From NCBI GenBank assembly GCA_902760645.1, contig CACWHC010000011.1, positions 1 to 48,492 of the forward strand: a stretch of DNA of 48,492 nt. The letters run 5' to 3'. Below are positions 6,923 through 14,982 of the stretch, piece after piece. This DNA comes from an uncultured bacterium (GTDB lineage: Bacteria > Cyanobacteriota > Vampirovibrionia > Gastranaerophilales > Gastranaerophilaceae). The notes beneath the pieces are model-generated. The model saw only the letters and a program-made list of their open reading frames with translations. It was not told where the DNA came from and ran no database searches. A program made the translations under genes and the position numbers. The stretch's first letter is position 1. Every line of letters starts with the position of its first letter.

Positions 6923-7195
6923 ATGAAATATTATAAGAAAGCAATATCGGTAAAAGATTTGGCAAAAATAATAGAAATACATCACACAACTCTGCTATCA
7001 TGGCTATGCCATTACACTCTGTCAGCATACATGCAGGTAAAACCAATTGGCGATACTAAAAATGAATATTTATTTAAACTAAACAACGATTCAATCAACG
7101 CACTTAAAGAATATTTAAGTAAAAAGAATCAAAAATACCTGCATACACTTAAAAAGAAAATCCGCAAGCTTTATGAAAGGGAAGAACTGGAATAA
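6923..7195 (+). CDS. Small HTH (excisionase/MerR-like) protein
   Basis: The 90-aa protein begins with an ISVKDLAKIIEIHHTTLLSWLC helix-turn-helix-like segment (residues 8-30). It continues with a possible wing, and ends in a basic helix (KKNQKYLHTLKKKIRKLY). Small phage excisionases and recombination directionality factors have this kind of layout, but no diagnostic motif is present. RBS AAGGAG. The stop codon is one base away from the end of flgC on the other strand, so this gene forms the right edge of the accessory region. Confidence 0.55.
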   Translation: MKYYKKAISVKDLAKIIEIHHTTLLSWLCHYTLSAYMQVKPIGDTKNEYLFKLNNDSINALKEYLSKKNQKYLHTLKKKIRKLYEREELE

Positions 7196-7196
7196 C

Positions 7197-7640
7197 CTAT
7201 CTTCCGATTTCAACAGCCTTTTGAGCCATGGATTTACTGATATTAACAAGAGCAAGATTAGCTTCATAAGCTCTTTGAGCAAGTATTGCATCGGCAATTT
7301 CAACGGTAGGATTTACGTTTGAAGCACGAATATAGCCGTTTGCATCAGCATCAGGATGTCCCGGCTTATATATTTTATCACCCAAAGTCGGGTCTTCAAC
7401 ACTGCCGTTAAATACGACACCACCCTGTAAGTAAGGAAGTGTTCCTACACCAAAGACGTCTTCTTTCATTTCATTCATCAAACCATGAAATGATATATCT
7501 TCAGTTGCATTCAAAATAGGAATTTTACGGACATAATTCGGAGTATCCACATTTGCAATGTTCTTGGTATGAACATCCAATCTGTAACCGTGAGCTCTTA
7601 ATGCCCTGCCGCCTATGTTCATTGATTCAAGTATACCCAT
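7197..7640 (-). CDS. flgC: Flagellar basal-body rod protein FlgC
   Basis: The 147-aa protein shows the proximal-rod signature: N-terminal NIANVDTPNYVRK in the position of the family's NxANxxTxGYxR motif, and the C-terminal heptad region VNPTVEIADAILAQRAYEANLALVNISKSM that packs with the N-terminal helix in the rod. Length fits FlgC. It follows flgB by 20 bp with an AAGGT site. fliE, which usually follows flgC, is absent; the accessory region begins one base after the stop. Exported through the flagellar type III apparatus. Confidence 0.92.
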   Translation of the reverse strand: MGILESMNIGGRALRAHGYRLDVHTKNIANVDTPNYVRKIPILNATEDISFHGLMNEMKEDVFGVGTLPYLQGGVVFNGSVEDPTLGDKIYKPGHPDADANGYIRASNVNPTVEIADAILAQRAYEANLALVNISKSMAQKAVEIGR

Positions 7641-7660
7641 AATTATTACCTTATTTAACC

Positions 7661-8008
7661 TTACTTACCAACATTTATAACAGTTTTCATTTCCGTAATG
7701 ATATTTGACATTCTTCTGGTCGCCATACTGTAAAGGAGAGCATTATTCTGAATTTCCAATAACTCTTTATCAGGTCTTATTTGTTCCTGAAAATGTTCCT
7801 CAATTATGGCAGACGGACCCAATTTTTGAGATAATTTTGTCTCAAGAGGACTATTCATAGAGCTCAAATATTCTCCAAAATTAATATCACGTCTTACATA
7901 ACCCGGGGTATGAACGTTTGCGAGATTTGAACCCAAAGCAACTTGTCTTTGAGAAATCAAATCTAACATTAATTCTGTTCTGCCCATACTGTTTAACGGT
8001 GTATACAT
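7661..8008 (-). CDS. flgB: Flagellar basal-body rod protein FlgB
   Basis: The 115-aa protein has the rod motif QVALGSNLANVHTPGYVRRDINF at residues 22-44 and a C-terminal helix NALLYSMATRRMSNIITEMKTVI. FlgB is the rod subunit nearest the MS ring and works with FlgC, FlgF and FlgG. It is slightly short for the family. RBS GAGGT before ATG 8008. It is third in a minus-strand operon of four rod genes. Confidence 0.9.
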   Translation of the reverse strand: MYTPLNSMGRTELMLDLISQRQVALGSNLANVHTPGYVRRDINFGEYLSSMNSPLETKLSQKLGPSAIIEEHFQEQIRPDKELLEIQNNALLYSMATRRMSNIITEMKTVINVGK

Positions 8009-8020
8009 ATCATTACCTCA

Positions 8021-8737
8021 TTATGATTCTCTTATATTGATTGATTTGTTATACATATCATCAACAACTTTCATCATCTTTGTACTTGCAAGCATTGAAG
8101 CATTCAAACGCAACATATCAGTAACAGAACCAAATACGCTGACATTTGAATTTTCCAATTGATTTTGGCAAAATCTTTCATGCTTTTTAATAAGTACAGG
8201 TTCTCCGGATTCCTCCGTTGGCTGCAACTTGTTATTATCACACAAATCAAGTCCCTCCGGATTTGCGAATACTACAAGCGGGATTGTACCAAGTTTTTTA
8301 CCTTTAGACTCGCCTTTTTCATAAGAAAAAACTTCGCCGTTAGGCTTAATTTCAAATCTGTAAGCATTCGACGGAATTTGAATCCCATTACCGACAATCC
8401 ATCCGTCAGAAGTTACGAGGTATCCGTCTTTGCCCTGTTTAAAAGCACCATCACGGGTATAAGCTACTTTACCTGTTTCGGAAAATACAGGGATATAACC
8501 TTGTCCGTCAATTGCAAGGTCAAACGGATTACTCGTTACCTGTAAAGAACCCTGATGATAATCTGTTCTGACAGCACCTGTCAAATATCCGTCCTCGGAC
8601 AACAACTGTTCAAAACGAACATTCTTATAACCTTTGGTATTCATATTGGAAAAATTATTTGCGACATAACCCAAACGCTCCCATTGATTAAGTGCATTTG
8701 ATGTGCTTCTTCTAATTATTCCCTGTAAATTATGCAT
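8021..8737 (-). CDS. Flagellar rod/hook-basal protein, FlgG/FlgF type
   Basis: The 238-aa protein starts MHNLQGIIRRSTSNALNQWE and has the family segment NNFSNMNTKGYKNVRFEQLL, the central FDLAIDGQGYIPVFSETGKVAYTRDGAFK domain, and a C-terminal SNVSVFGSVTDMLRLNASMLASTKM helix. These are features of FlgF/FlgG distal-rod proteins. The product is short for FlgG (about 260 aa), so FlgF is equally likely. RBS GAGGT. It sits between another FlgF/G-like gene and flgB in one operon. Confidence 0.85.
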   Translation of the reverse strand: MHNLQGIIRRSTSNALNQWERLGYVANNFSNMNTKGYKNVRFEQLLSEDGYLTGAVRTDYHQGSLQVTSNPFDLAIDGQGYIPVFSETGKVAYTRDGAFKQGKDGYLVTSDGWIVGNGIQIPSNAYRFEIKPNGEVFSYEKGESKGKKLGTIPLVVFANPEGLDLCDNNKLQPTEESGEPVLIKKHERFCQNQLENSNVSVFGSVTDMLRLNASMLASTKMMKVVDDMYNKSINIRES

Positions 8738-8751
8738 ATGCTTTTACCTCA

Positions 8752-9447
8752 CTATTGCTGACCTAATTGGCTTATCAATTTCTGTAAATTTTGATTTTGT
8801 ATAAGAAACATCTGCCTGTTTGCCTCAAAATTTCTTATTATCGGCATCATTTCCATAAATTCATTTGCCATAGCGACATTGGAAAATTCACAATACCCCT
8901 GTTTTATAACAGGTTCTTCTACAAGCATACCGTGCGAATCAACTATTCCAAGTGTTGCTACTGCTTCCAGCTTTCTTGTTTTATCGTTAAAAACACTTAT
9001 TTTGCCATTATCTTTCACCTGAATTTTACTTATATCATCAGGTACAATATGCAATTTAATAGGAACACCGGATTCAGAAAGAACTTTGTGATCCTCAAGA
9101 CTCAAAAGATTACCGTCTTTGTCAAGTTTAAATCTTCCGTCACGTGTAAGTTTTACCCCGTTATCGGTTTGGATTTGGAAATAACCTTTAACCGCAATAG
9201 CCAAATCCAAAGGATTTTTTGTCATGGTAATACGTCCGACTTTATCATCCGTTGAAGTAGAAATACCATGCACTCCGATAAATTCTTTGAAAGAAGATAT
9301 GACAGCTTCCTGCCGCTGGTATCCAACTTTATCAAAACCGACAACATTGCCGTTATGAATACTCAAAAGCTGCTGCTGAACCTGCATAGCATATAAAGGT
9401 GTTCTTATCCCGTCCTGGAAATATTCAATTCCGCCGTTTAATTTCAT
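8752..9447 (-). CDS. Flagellar rod protein, FlgF/FlgG type (divergent N-terminus)
   Basis: The 231-aa protein has the central rod-protein domain (NPLDLAIAVKGYFQIQTDNGVKLTRDGRF) and the FlgF/G C-terminal pattern (CEFSNVAMANEFMEMMPIIRNFEANRQMF). The N-terminal motif is divergent, HNGNVVGFDKVGYQRQ instead of the usual NxANxxTxGYKRQ, which may alter assembly. It is the first gene of the operon. RBS AGAGGT upstream of ATG 9447. FlgF versus FlgG cannot be separated by eye, because both paralogues here are short. Confidence 0.85.
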   Translation of the reverse strand: MKLNGGIEYFQDGIRTPLYAMQVQQQLLSIHNGNVVGFDKVGYQRQEAVISSFKEFIGVHGISTSTDDKVGRITMTKNPLDLAIAVKGYFQIQTDNGVKLTRDGRFKLDKDGNLLSLEDHKVLSESGVPIKLHIVPDDISKIQVKDNGKISVFNDKTRKLEAVATLGIVDSHGMLVEEPVIKQGYCEFSNVAMANEFMEMMPIIRNFEANRQMFLIQNQNLQKLISQLGQQ

Positions 9448-9596
9448 TTATACTACCTCTACTTACTCATATATTTTAACGGATATTACACGATATTTAT
9501 AAGTAATAATGCATAAAATCATCCGTTCATATGAGATTTATTATTCATTTAATGATTATTTTTAAAAAGTCAACAAAATTATCGCATTTTACAGTT

Positions 9597-9624
9597 TGCA
9601 TAAGTTGAAATTTTCTGATAGAAT
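9597..9624 (+). promoter_or_regulatory. Promoter candidate for mtnP
   Basis: TTGCAT (9597-9602) and TAGAAT (9619-9624) are spaced 16 bp and lie 37 bp before the mtnP start. The rest of 9448-9660 is AT-rich and should also hold the flagellar operon promoter, which I could not place with confidence. Confidence 0.4.
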
Positions 9625-9660
9625 TATACCGACAAGAGATTAAGCAAGGAGAGCAAACCT

Positions 9661-10464
9661 ATGACAGATAAAAAACTAGCGTCAATCGGAGTATTTGGAG
9701 GTTCCGGATTTTATAAATTTTTAGATGATATTGAAGAAATAAAAGTAGAAACGCCTTACGGAATGCCTAGCGATAACCTGTTTATCGGTAAAATAGGTGA
9801 ACATAGCGTTGCTTTTATGCCAAGACACGGCAGAAATCATACCATACTCCCGCATTTGATTAATTATAGAGCCAATGTATGGGCTATGAAATCTGTAGGT
9901 GTTGAAAGAGTAATATCTCCTTGTGCTTCCGGCAGTTTGCAAAAAAATATAAAACCGGGCGATTTTGTAATATGCGACCAGTTCGTTGATTGGACAGACG
10001 GAAGAAAATCCACTTTCTTTGAAGGTCCAATAGTAACTCACCCATCATCTGCCGAAACTTACTGTCCTGAACTAAGACAAATCGCAATTGATACGGCAAA
10101 AGACTTAGGGATAACAGTTCATGAAGAAGGTACTATCGTAGTAATAAACGGACCAAGATTTTCTACTAAAGCAGAATCAAAATTTTTTACAAATCAAGGT
10201 TGGTCTGTTATTAATATGTCAGCTTTTCCTGAGAATTATCTTGTAAAAGAACTGGATATGTGCCCTCTTAACATTACTCTTGTAACTGACTACGATGCGG
10301 GATTAGTGGGAGATGTACCTCCGGTTTCACATCACGAAGTTATAGAAGTATTTAATTCTAACGTAGAAAATTTGAAAAAATTGTTATTCAAGATGATTGA
10401 GAAAATTCCTGCAGAACGCAATCACTGCGAATGTAAAAATACCAAAAAGAATTCTCAATTATAA
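9661..10464 (+). CDS. mtnP: S-methyl-5'-thioadenosine phosphorylase
   Basis: The 267-aa enzyme splits methylthioadenosine with phosphate to adenine and methylthioribose-1-phosphate, salvaging the by-product of polyamine and related pathways. Visible family motifs are IGVFGGSGFY (phosphate loop), FMPRHGRNHTILPH, VERVISPCASGSL, DQFVDWTDGRKSTF, GPRFSTKAES and LVTDYDAGL, the last carrying the purine-binding Asp residues. The MSAFPENYLVKEL stretch sits where family members differ in preference for methylthioadenosine or other purine nucleosides, so substrate is not certain. It leads a plus-strand run with yggT and trkAH. RBS AAGGAGAG. Confidence 0.9.
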   Translation: MTDKKLASIGVFGGSGFYKFLDDIEEIKVETPYGMPSDNLFIGKIGEHSVAFMPRHGRNHTILPHLINYRANVWAMKSVGVERVISPCASGSLQKNIKPGDFVICDQFVDWTDGRKSTFFEGPIVTHPSSAETYCPELRQIAIDTAKDLGITVHEEGTIVVINGPRFSTKAESKFFTNQGWSVINMSAFPENYLVKELDMCPLNITLVTDYDAGLVGDVPPVSHHEVIEVFNSNVENLKKLLFKMIEKIPAERNHCECKNTKKNSQL

Positions 10465-10482
10465 AAATGGAGATAGGCGATT

Positions 10483-10755
10483 ATGATGCTTGGAATACTT
10501 AACGGAATAAATGCAATATTTTCACTATACATAATAGTAATTATTATAAGATGTATATTCAGTTTTATTCCTCGTTTAGATTACAAAAAACAACCTTACA
10601 GAACTATAATGGAAATTACAGACCCATACCTCAACCTTTTCAGAAAATTTATACCGCCAATCGGGATGGTTGATTTATCGCCTACTGTTGCGGTAATAGT
10701 ACTTTTGATAATTCAAAACATAATACAAATAGTTCTCTCGGGAATTAATATATAG
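10483..10755 (+). CDS. YggT family membrane protein
   Basis: The 90-aa protein has two membrane spans (residues 5-26 and 66-87) separated by the family's conserved loop, FIPRLDYKKQPYRTIMEITDPYLNLFRKFIPP. YggT/YlmG proteins occur in bacteria and chloroplasts and have been linked to membrane and nucleoid organisation; the biochemical role is unknown. It lies 18 bp after mtnP and 17 bp before trkA, so it is probably cotranscribed. A GGAGATAGG site precedes the ATG. Confidence 0.88.
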   Translation: MMLGILNGINAIFSLYIIVIIIRCIFSFIPRLDYKKQPYRTIMEITDPYLNLFRKFIPPIGMVDLSPTVAVIVLLIIQNIIQIVLSGINI

Positions 10756-10772
10756 AGGACGAGGATTAGTTT

Positions 10773-12113
10773 ATGAAAATAGTAATCTTTGGTGCTACAG
10801 AAATAGGTTGTTTACTTGCAACAGAATTTTTTGAAGACCACGATATAACAATTATTGACAAAGAGGAAAATCGTAAGGAAGAATTTTCCAAACTTGATAT
10901 AAGTTTTGTTCAGGGAAATGCCTGCGATATGAAAGCTCTTAAACAGGCAGATATTCTTAATTCCGACATATTTATTGCCTGCACGGGAGTTGATGAAGCC
11001 AATATCGTAGCCTGCCTTGCTGCCAAAAAAATCAGCGGCATCAGGACTATCTGTTTTGTTTCAAAAGAAGAATATAAAAATACACTTTACTTTGAAAAAA
11101 ATAACGGTCTATACGGTGATTTTTTCATAGACTATATTATTTGGCCGGAAGAACTTCTTACACAGGAAATTTTCAGAATTGTTACAGTAGCTCAAGCACT
11201 CGATGTTGAAAATTTTGCAGACGGAAGGGCAAGATTACTTGAATATAAAGTTACATCAAATCTTCCGATAGTGGATAAAAAAGTCAAGGAGTGCGGTTTT
11301 ACCAATGATACCCTGATAGTCGGGATAACAAGAAACGGAAATTTGTTTATACCAAACGGCGAAACTGAACTTAAAGCCGAAGATAAACTTATATTTATGG
11401 GAACATCTCATTCTTTGGATATACTTGCCGGAACATTTTTCCACGAAAAAGAATATGTCAAAAATGTTGCTATCATTGGTGGCGGCAATGTCGGATTAAT
11501 GCTTGCACAAAACTTAGAGAAATTGAAAATCAAAACCAAAATAATAGAAGCAAATTACACCCGATGCGAAGAATTATCGGATGAATTGGCTCACACACTT
11601 ATAATACACGGTGACGGAACAGATTTAAAATTACTTGACAGCGAATCTATTAACGAATGTGATGTTGCAATCAGCGTTACAAATAATGATGAAAGAAATC
11701 TTCTATGCTCACTGATTGCGAAACAGCTTGGAGTCAAACGAGTTATAGCAAGAGTTTCCCAAGTATTAAATATTCCTTTATTTGAAAAAGTCGGAATTGA
11801 CATTGCTATTTCACCAAAAAATTCTGCTTTAAACGAAGTTAAAAATGATTTAGCGGAAAATGATGCTGACATACTTGCAACAGTAGAACAAGGGCAGGGA
11901 GAAGTCTTGGAAATACCTGTTAAGTCTGAATTTAGCGGGAAAAAGATAATGGATTTACATCTTCCGGTAGCTGCCATAATAGGTATAATCCAAAGGAACA
12001 ATAAAGTACTTATACCTAAAGGAGATACCGACATAAGATATGAAGACATCCTTATAATCTTTACAAAAGCAGAAGATGCCAACGCAATAAAAGAATTTTT
12101 TAAGGTAAGCTAA
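10773..12113 (+). CDS. trkA: Trk potassium uptake system regulatory subunit TrkA
   Basis: The 446-aa protein has two tandem RCK units, each a Rossmann nucleotide-binding domain followed by a TrkA-C lobe. The first nucleotide motif is IFGATEIG, a variation on GxGxxG (residues 4-11); the second is canonical, IIGGGNVGLMLAQNLE (about 233-248). It forms the cytoplasmic gating ring of the TrkH potassium channel, responding to NAD(H) or ATP/ADP. trkH follows after one base, so stoichiometric translation is likely. Confidence 0.93.
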   Translation: MKIVIFGATEIGCLLATEFFEDHDITIIDKEENRKEEFSKLDISFVQGNACDMKALKQADILNSDIFIACTGVDEANIVACLAAKKISGIRTICFVSKEEYKNTLYFEKNNGLYGDFFIDYIIWPEELLTQEIFRIVTVAQALDVENFADGRARLLEYKVTSNLPIVDKKVKECGFTNDTLIVGITRNGNLFIPNGETELKAEDKLIFMGTSHSLDILAGTFFHEKEYVKNVAIIGGGNVGLMLAQNLEKLKIKTKIIEANYTRCEELSDELAHTLIIHGDGTDLKLLDSESINECDVAISVTNNDERNLLCSLIAKQLGVKRVIARVSQVLNIPLFEKVGIDIAISPKNSALNEVKNDLAENDADILATVEQGQGEVLEIPVKSEFSGKKIMDLHLPVAAIIGIIQRNNKVLIPKGDTDIRYEDILIIFTKAEDANAIKEFFKVS

Positions 12114-12114
12114 A

Positions 12115-13581
12115 ATGAGAATAAGTTATATAGTAAATGCATTAAGTCTTATTATGATGTACATAGGTATTGTACTTGTAGCACCGGCACTTGTAGCAGT
12201 ATATTACCACGATTTTAATTCAATATTTCCATTCATCAGTGCTGCATTAATTTCAGCAGGAACAGGATATTTGCTCAGGAAAATTGTACCGTCATCAACA
12301 CAGCTTGAAAATCTTAATGACATAAAAAAATCTGAAGGACTTTTTATCGTAGCAGCATCGTGGGTAATTTTTGCTCTTATTGCCGCAATACCTTATCCGT
12401 TTTTTAATTTGTCAATAATTAACAGTCTTTTTGAAGCTACATCGGGAATAACAACAACCGGCGCAACAATACTGACACATTTTGACTACCCGAAAGCTTT
12501 TTTCTTTTGGCGAAGCTTCACACAGTGGATAGGCGGTATGGGAATTATAATCATGTTTATAGCCGTACTGCCGCAGTTTGCCGTAGCAGGCAGACAAATG
12601 TTTTTTGCGGAAGCTCCCGGACCTACAGAAGATAAATTTACCCCAAGAGTGAGAAATACCGCTTCTATACTTTGGAAATTATATTTGGGATTAACTATTT
12701 TATTAATATGTTTATTAAAACTTGCCGGAATGCCTCTGTTTGATGCGGTTTGCAATTCATTATCAACTATGTCTGCAGGGGGATTTTCTCCTCACCCGCA
12801 CAGCATTATGGGATACGATATGCCGCTTATAACCTGCATAATCACATTTTTTATGATTCTCGCAGGCACAAGTTTTAACCTCCAGTATAAAGCGTTTCAA
12901 CAGAGGAATCCTCTTGTACTGTTTAAAGATGAAGAATTCAGAGTATATATCGGAGCAATAATAATACTGTCATTAATCATAGCATTTCCGTTAATGTTTA
13001 CTAACTATTACTCAATAGGAGATGCCTTTAGACATGCAGCTTTTCATGTCGTAAGTTTGATGACATCATCAGGCTTTGCAAGCAGTAACTATGCTCAATG
13101 GGCATATTCAGCGCAAATTATACTCGTAATTGCAATGATACTAAGTTCCTGCTCCAGTTCTGCAGGCGGTGGAATTAAAATTGCGAGATTACTTCTTGTC
13201 TTTAAAGTATTAAAAAATGAAATATCGAAAGTATTACATCCTAATGCTGTTATACCGGTAAAACACAATGAAAAAGCTGTTTCTACAGAAGTTTTAAGAC
13301 AGGTTATAATCTTTGTATTACAATATCTGGCAATATTTGGAGTATCTGCAATTATAGTTACTTTAATTGAACACAGTCATACAATCGGCTTCACATCAAC
13401 CTTTGCAGCTATCGGGAATATCGGGCCTGCTTTTGGCGAAATTGGTCCGATGGGTTCTTTTGACGGAATGCAGGTATCTACAAAAATTATTCTTATACTA
13501 AATATGCTGGTAGGACGTTTAGAACTAATCCCATTTATAGTAATGCTTAATCCTGAATTTTGGAGTTTCAAAAACGAATAA
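12115..13581 (+). CDS. trkH: Trk potassium uptake system membrane subunit TrkH
   Basis: The 488-aa protein is an SKT-family potassium channel. The four pore-loop repeats are visible as TSGITTTGATIL, LSTMSAGGFSPHP, LMTSSGFASSNY and IGNIGPAFGEIGP. The third and fourth have the usual weaker filter sequences. The C-terminal GRLELIPFIVMLNPEFW is typical. It imports K+ together with TrkA, whose stop codon is one base upstream. The unit ends at a strong terminator at 13594-13632. Confidence 0.94.
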   Translation: MRISYIVNALSLIMMYIGIVLVAPALVAVYYHDFNSIFPFISAALISAGTGYLLRKIVPSSTQLENLNDIKKSEGLFIVAASWVIFALIAAIPYPFFNLSIINSLFEATSGITTTGATILTHFDYPKAFFFWRSFTQWIGGMGIIIMFIAVLPQFAVAGRQMFFAEAPGPTEDKFTPRVRNTASILWKLYLGLTILLICLLKLAGMPLFDAVCNSLSTMSAGGFSPHPHSIMGYDMPLITCIITFFMILAGTSFNLQYKAFQQRNPLVLFKDEEFRVYIGAIIILSLIIAFPLMFTNYYSIGDAFRHAAFHVVSLMTSSGFASSNYAQWAYSAQIILVIAMILSSCSSSAGGGIKIARLLLVFKVLKNEISKVLHPNAVIPVKHNEKAVSTEVLRQVIIFVLQYLAIFGVSAIIVTLIEHSHTIGFTSTFAAIGNIGPAFGEIGPMGSFDGMQVSTKIILILNMLVGRLELIPFIVMLNPEFWSFKNE

Positions 13582-13593
13582 TAATTTGCAATA

Positions 13594-13632
13594 AAAAATC
13601 CCGAAAAAGATTAAATCTGATTCGGGATTTTT
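13594..13632. terminator. Bidirectional terminator between trkH and the 112-aa gene
   Basis: AAAAATCCCGAA and TTCGGGATTTTT form a 12-bp stem around a 15-nt loop, with a T run on either strand. It serves convergent genes on both sides. Confidence 0.9.
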
Positions 13633-13649
13633 AAATTAAGAACTAAATC

Positions 13650-13988
13650 CTAATCAACACGTTTTAATATAATTCTGCCATTCTCTTTTACAAAATTTAT
13701 ATCCTGATTATAGCCGTTCATTTGGCTTTGATGCTGATTTTGAATCTCTCTGTAATTTTGTTCCAACTGAATTTTTTTGTTTCTTGCTTCTTTAACCTGT
13801 TTCATATCCTTAAATTCATTATATTCTTCTTTTCTGAATCTATCCTCTTGAAGCAATTTTAACTGTGATTCAGTATTCTGCATATTACCGACATCATTGA
13901 TTAACTGACCAACAGAAGGCGGAATATCCATTGCATACGCACCTAATCCAAAAGTCAATATAACTGACAAAATCGCAATCCTTTTCAT
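13650..13988 (-). CDS. Small secreted periplasmic protein, unidentified
   Basis: The 112-aa precursor has a clear signal peptide (MKRIAILSVILTFGLGAYA, cleavage probable after AYA). The mature part is Gln/Asn/Lys-rich and probably helical (KEARNKKIQLEQNYREIQNQ). No family recognised. It follows the SIMPL-domain gene by 10 bp on the same strand, with an AAGGAGG site, and ends at the shared terminator, so the two form an operon of exported proteins. Confidence 0.65.
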   Translation of the reverse strand: MKRIAILSVILTFGLGAYAMDIPPSVGQLINDVGNMQNTESQLKLLQEDRFRKEEYNEFKDMKQVKEARNKKIQLEQNYREIQNQHQSQMNGYNQDINFVKENGRIILKRVD

Positions 13989-13998
13989 ATAACCTCCT

Positions 13999-14724
13999 TT
14001 ATTTTACACTGAAAGTAACATTTGCGACAGAAGTAATTTTCTTTTCAATACTTGTAGTATCACTAATACCCATATCGGATACATCATTGGAATCAACAGG
14101 AGTAATCTGGAAAACTCCCATTTTGACAGACTGAATTTTTCCTACTCTGTTGTGAGTAGCTTTCAGCATGGCTGCAGCTCTGTTTTTAGCATCTTTAGTT
14201 GCTTCTTCCAACATTTTAACTTTTATATCCGATAATTTTGAATAGTAGTAATTCGGATTATAAACATCAATATCCAAACCTTTAGCAATCAAATTTGTAA
14301 TGTCATCTGCAACACTCTTTATCTTATCAACATCCTTTGATTTGATTTCAAATCTTCTTGACAGATTATAATACGCGATTTCGTTTGAAGAATTGCCGTT
14401 CGGATAAGATTTATAAGAATTATAACCATTTGGTGTTTTTACATCAATTTCGTCTTTTGAAAAACCTTTGTCCTCAAGATATTTTAAAACCACAGGCACC
14501 TGTTTGTTTAAAACTTCATACGATTTAGATTTTGTAGCTTCTCTGGCATTTAATTCAAATTCAAGTCTTGCACTATCCGAAACTACCGTTTGCGAATAAG
14601 AACCCGTAACAGTAACAGTATCCTTAGAAATAGCACTCGTTACGGAATTTGCAGCTATAACAACTCCGGCAGCAATCACGAATGACAATGCCAAAATTTG
14701 AAATTTTTCTAATTTTTCTAACAT
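13999..14724 (-). CDS. SIMPL/DUF541 domain periplasmic protein
   Basis: The ATG at 14724 (MLEKLEKFQILALSF) is chosen because AGGAGTG lies six bases upstream; a GTG nine bases earlier overlaps that site. The 241-aa product has an N-terminal hydrophobic export segment (residues 8-28) and a SIMPL domain. The domain shows the opening VTVTGSYSQTVVSDSARLEFEL strand, the middle RRFEIKSKDVDKIKSVADD and the AAAMLKATHNRVGKIQSVKMG strand-helix. SIMPL proteins (YggE, Omp26) are envelope proteins linked to oxidative stress, but their activity is unknown. It lies next to tRNA-Thr. Confidence 0.85.
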   Translation of the reverse strand: MLEKLEKFQILALSFVIAAGVVIAANSVTSAISKDTVTVTGSYSQTVVSDSARLEFELNAREATKSKSYEVLNKQVPVVLKYLEDKGFSKDEIDVKTPNGYNSYKSYPNGNSSNEIAYYNLSRRFEIKSKDVDKIKSVADDITNLIAKGLDIDVYNPNYYYSKLSDIKVKMLEEATKDAKNRAAAMLKATHNRVGKIQSVKMGVFQITPVDSNDVSDMGISDTTSIEKKITSVANVTFSVK

Positions 14725-14749
14725 AATATACACTCCTTCTTTTACAGAA

Positions 14750-14822
<73 letters not shown>

Positions 14823-14842
14823 GAATCGTTTCTTTGCATGAA

Positions 14843-14871
14843 ATTATAACATGAATTAGATAATTTAACAA
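14843..14871 (-). promoter_or_regulatory. Promoter of tRNA-Thr
   Basis: On the minus strand TTGTTA (14866-14871) and TATAAT (14843-14848) are spaced 17 bp, about 20 bp before the tRNA 5' end. Confidence 0.7.
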
Positions 14872-14921
14872 TCACAAATAATGTAAAAAATTATATAATA
14901 AATCACAAATTGTTAACCGGT

Positions 14922-14950
14922 TTGACATTATTCGCAAAATATTGTCTAAT
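14922..14950 (+). promoter_or_regulatory. Promoter of the smc-scp operon
   Basis: A consensus TTGACA (14922-14927) is followed after 17 bp by TCTAAT (14945-14950). The predicted start near 14957 gives a leader of about 25 nt before smc. Confidence 0.65.
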
Positions 14951-14982
14951 AGTAAAAAGGGATGTGTGAAAACAGGTAAATT

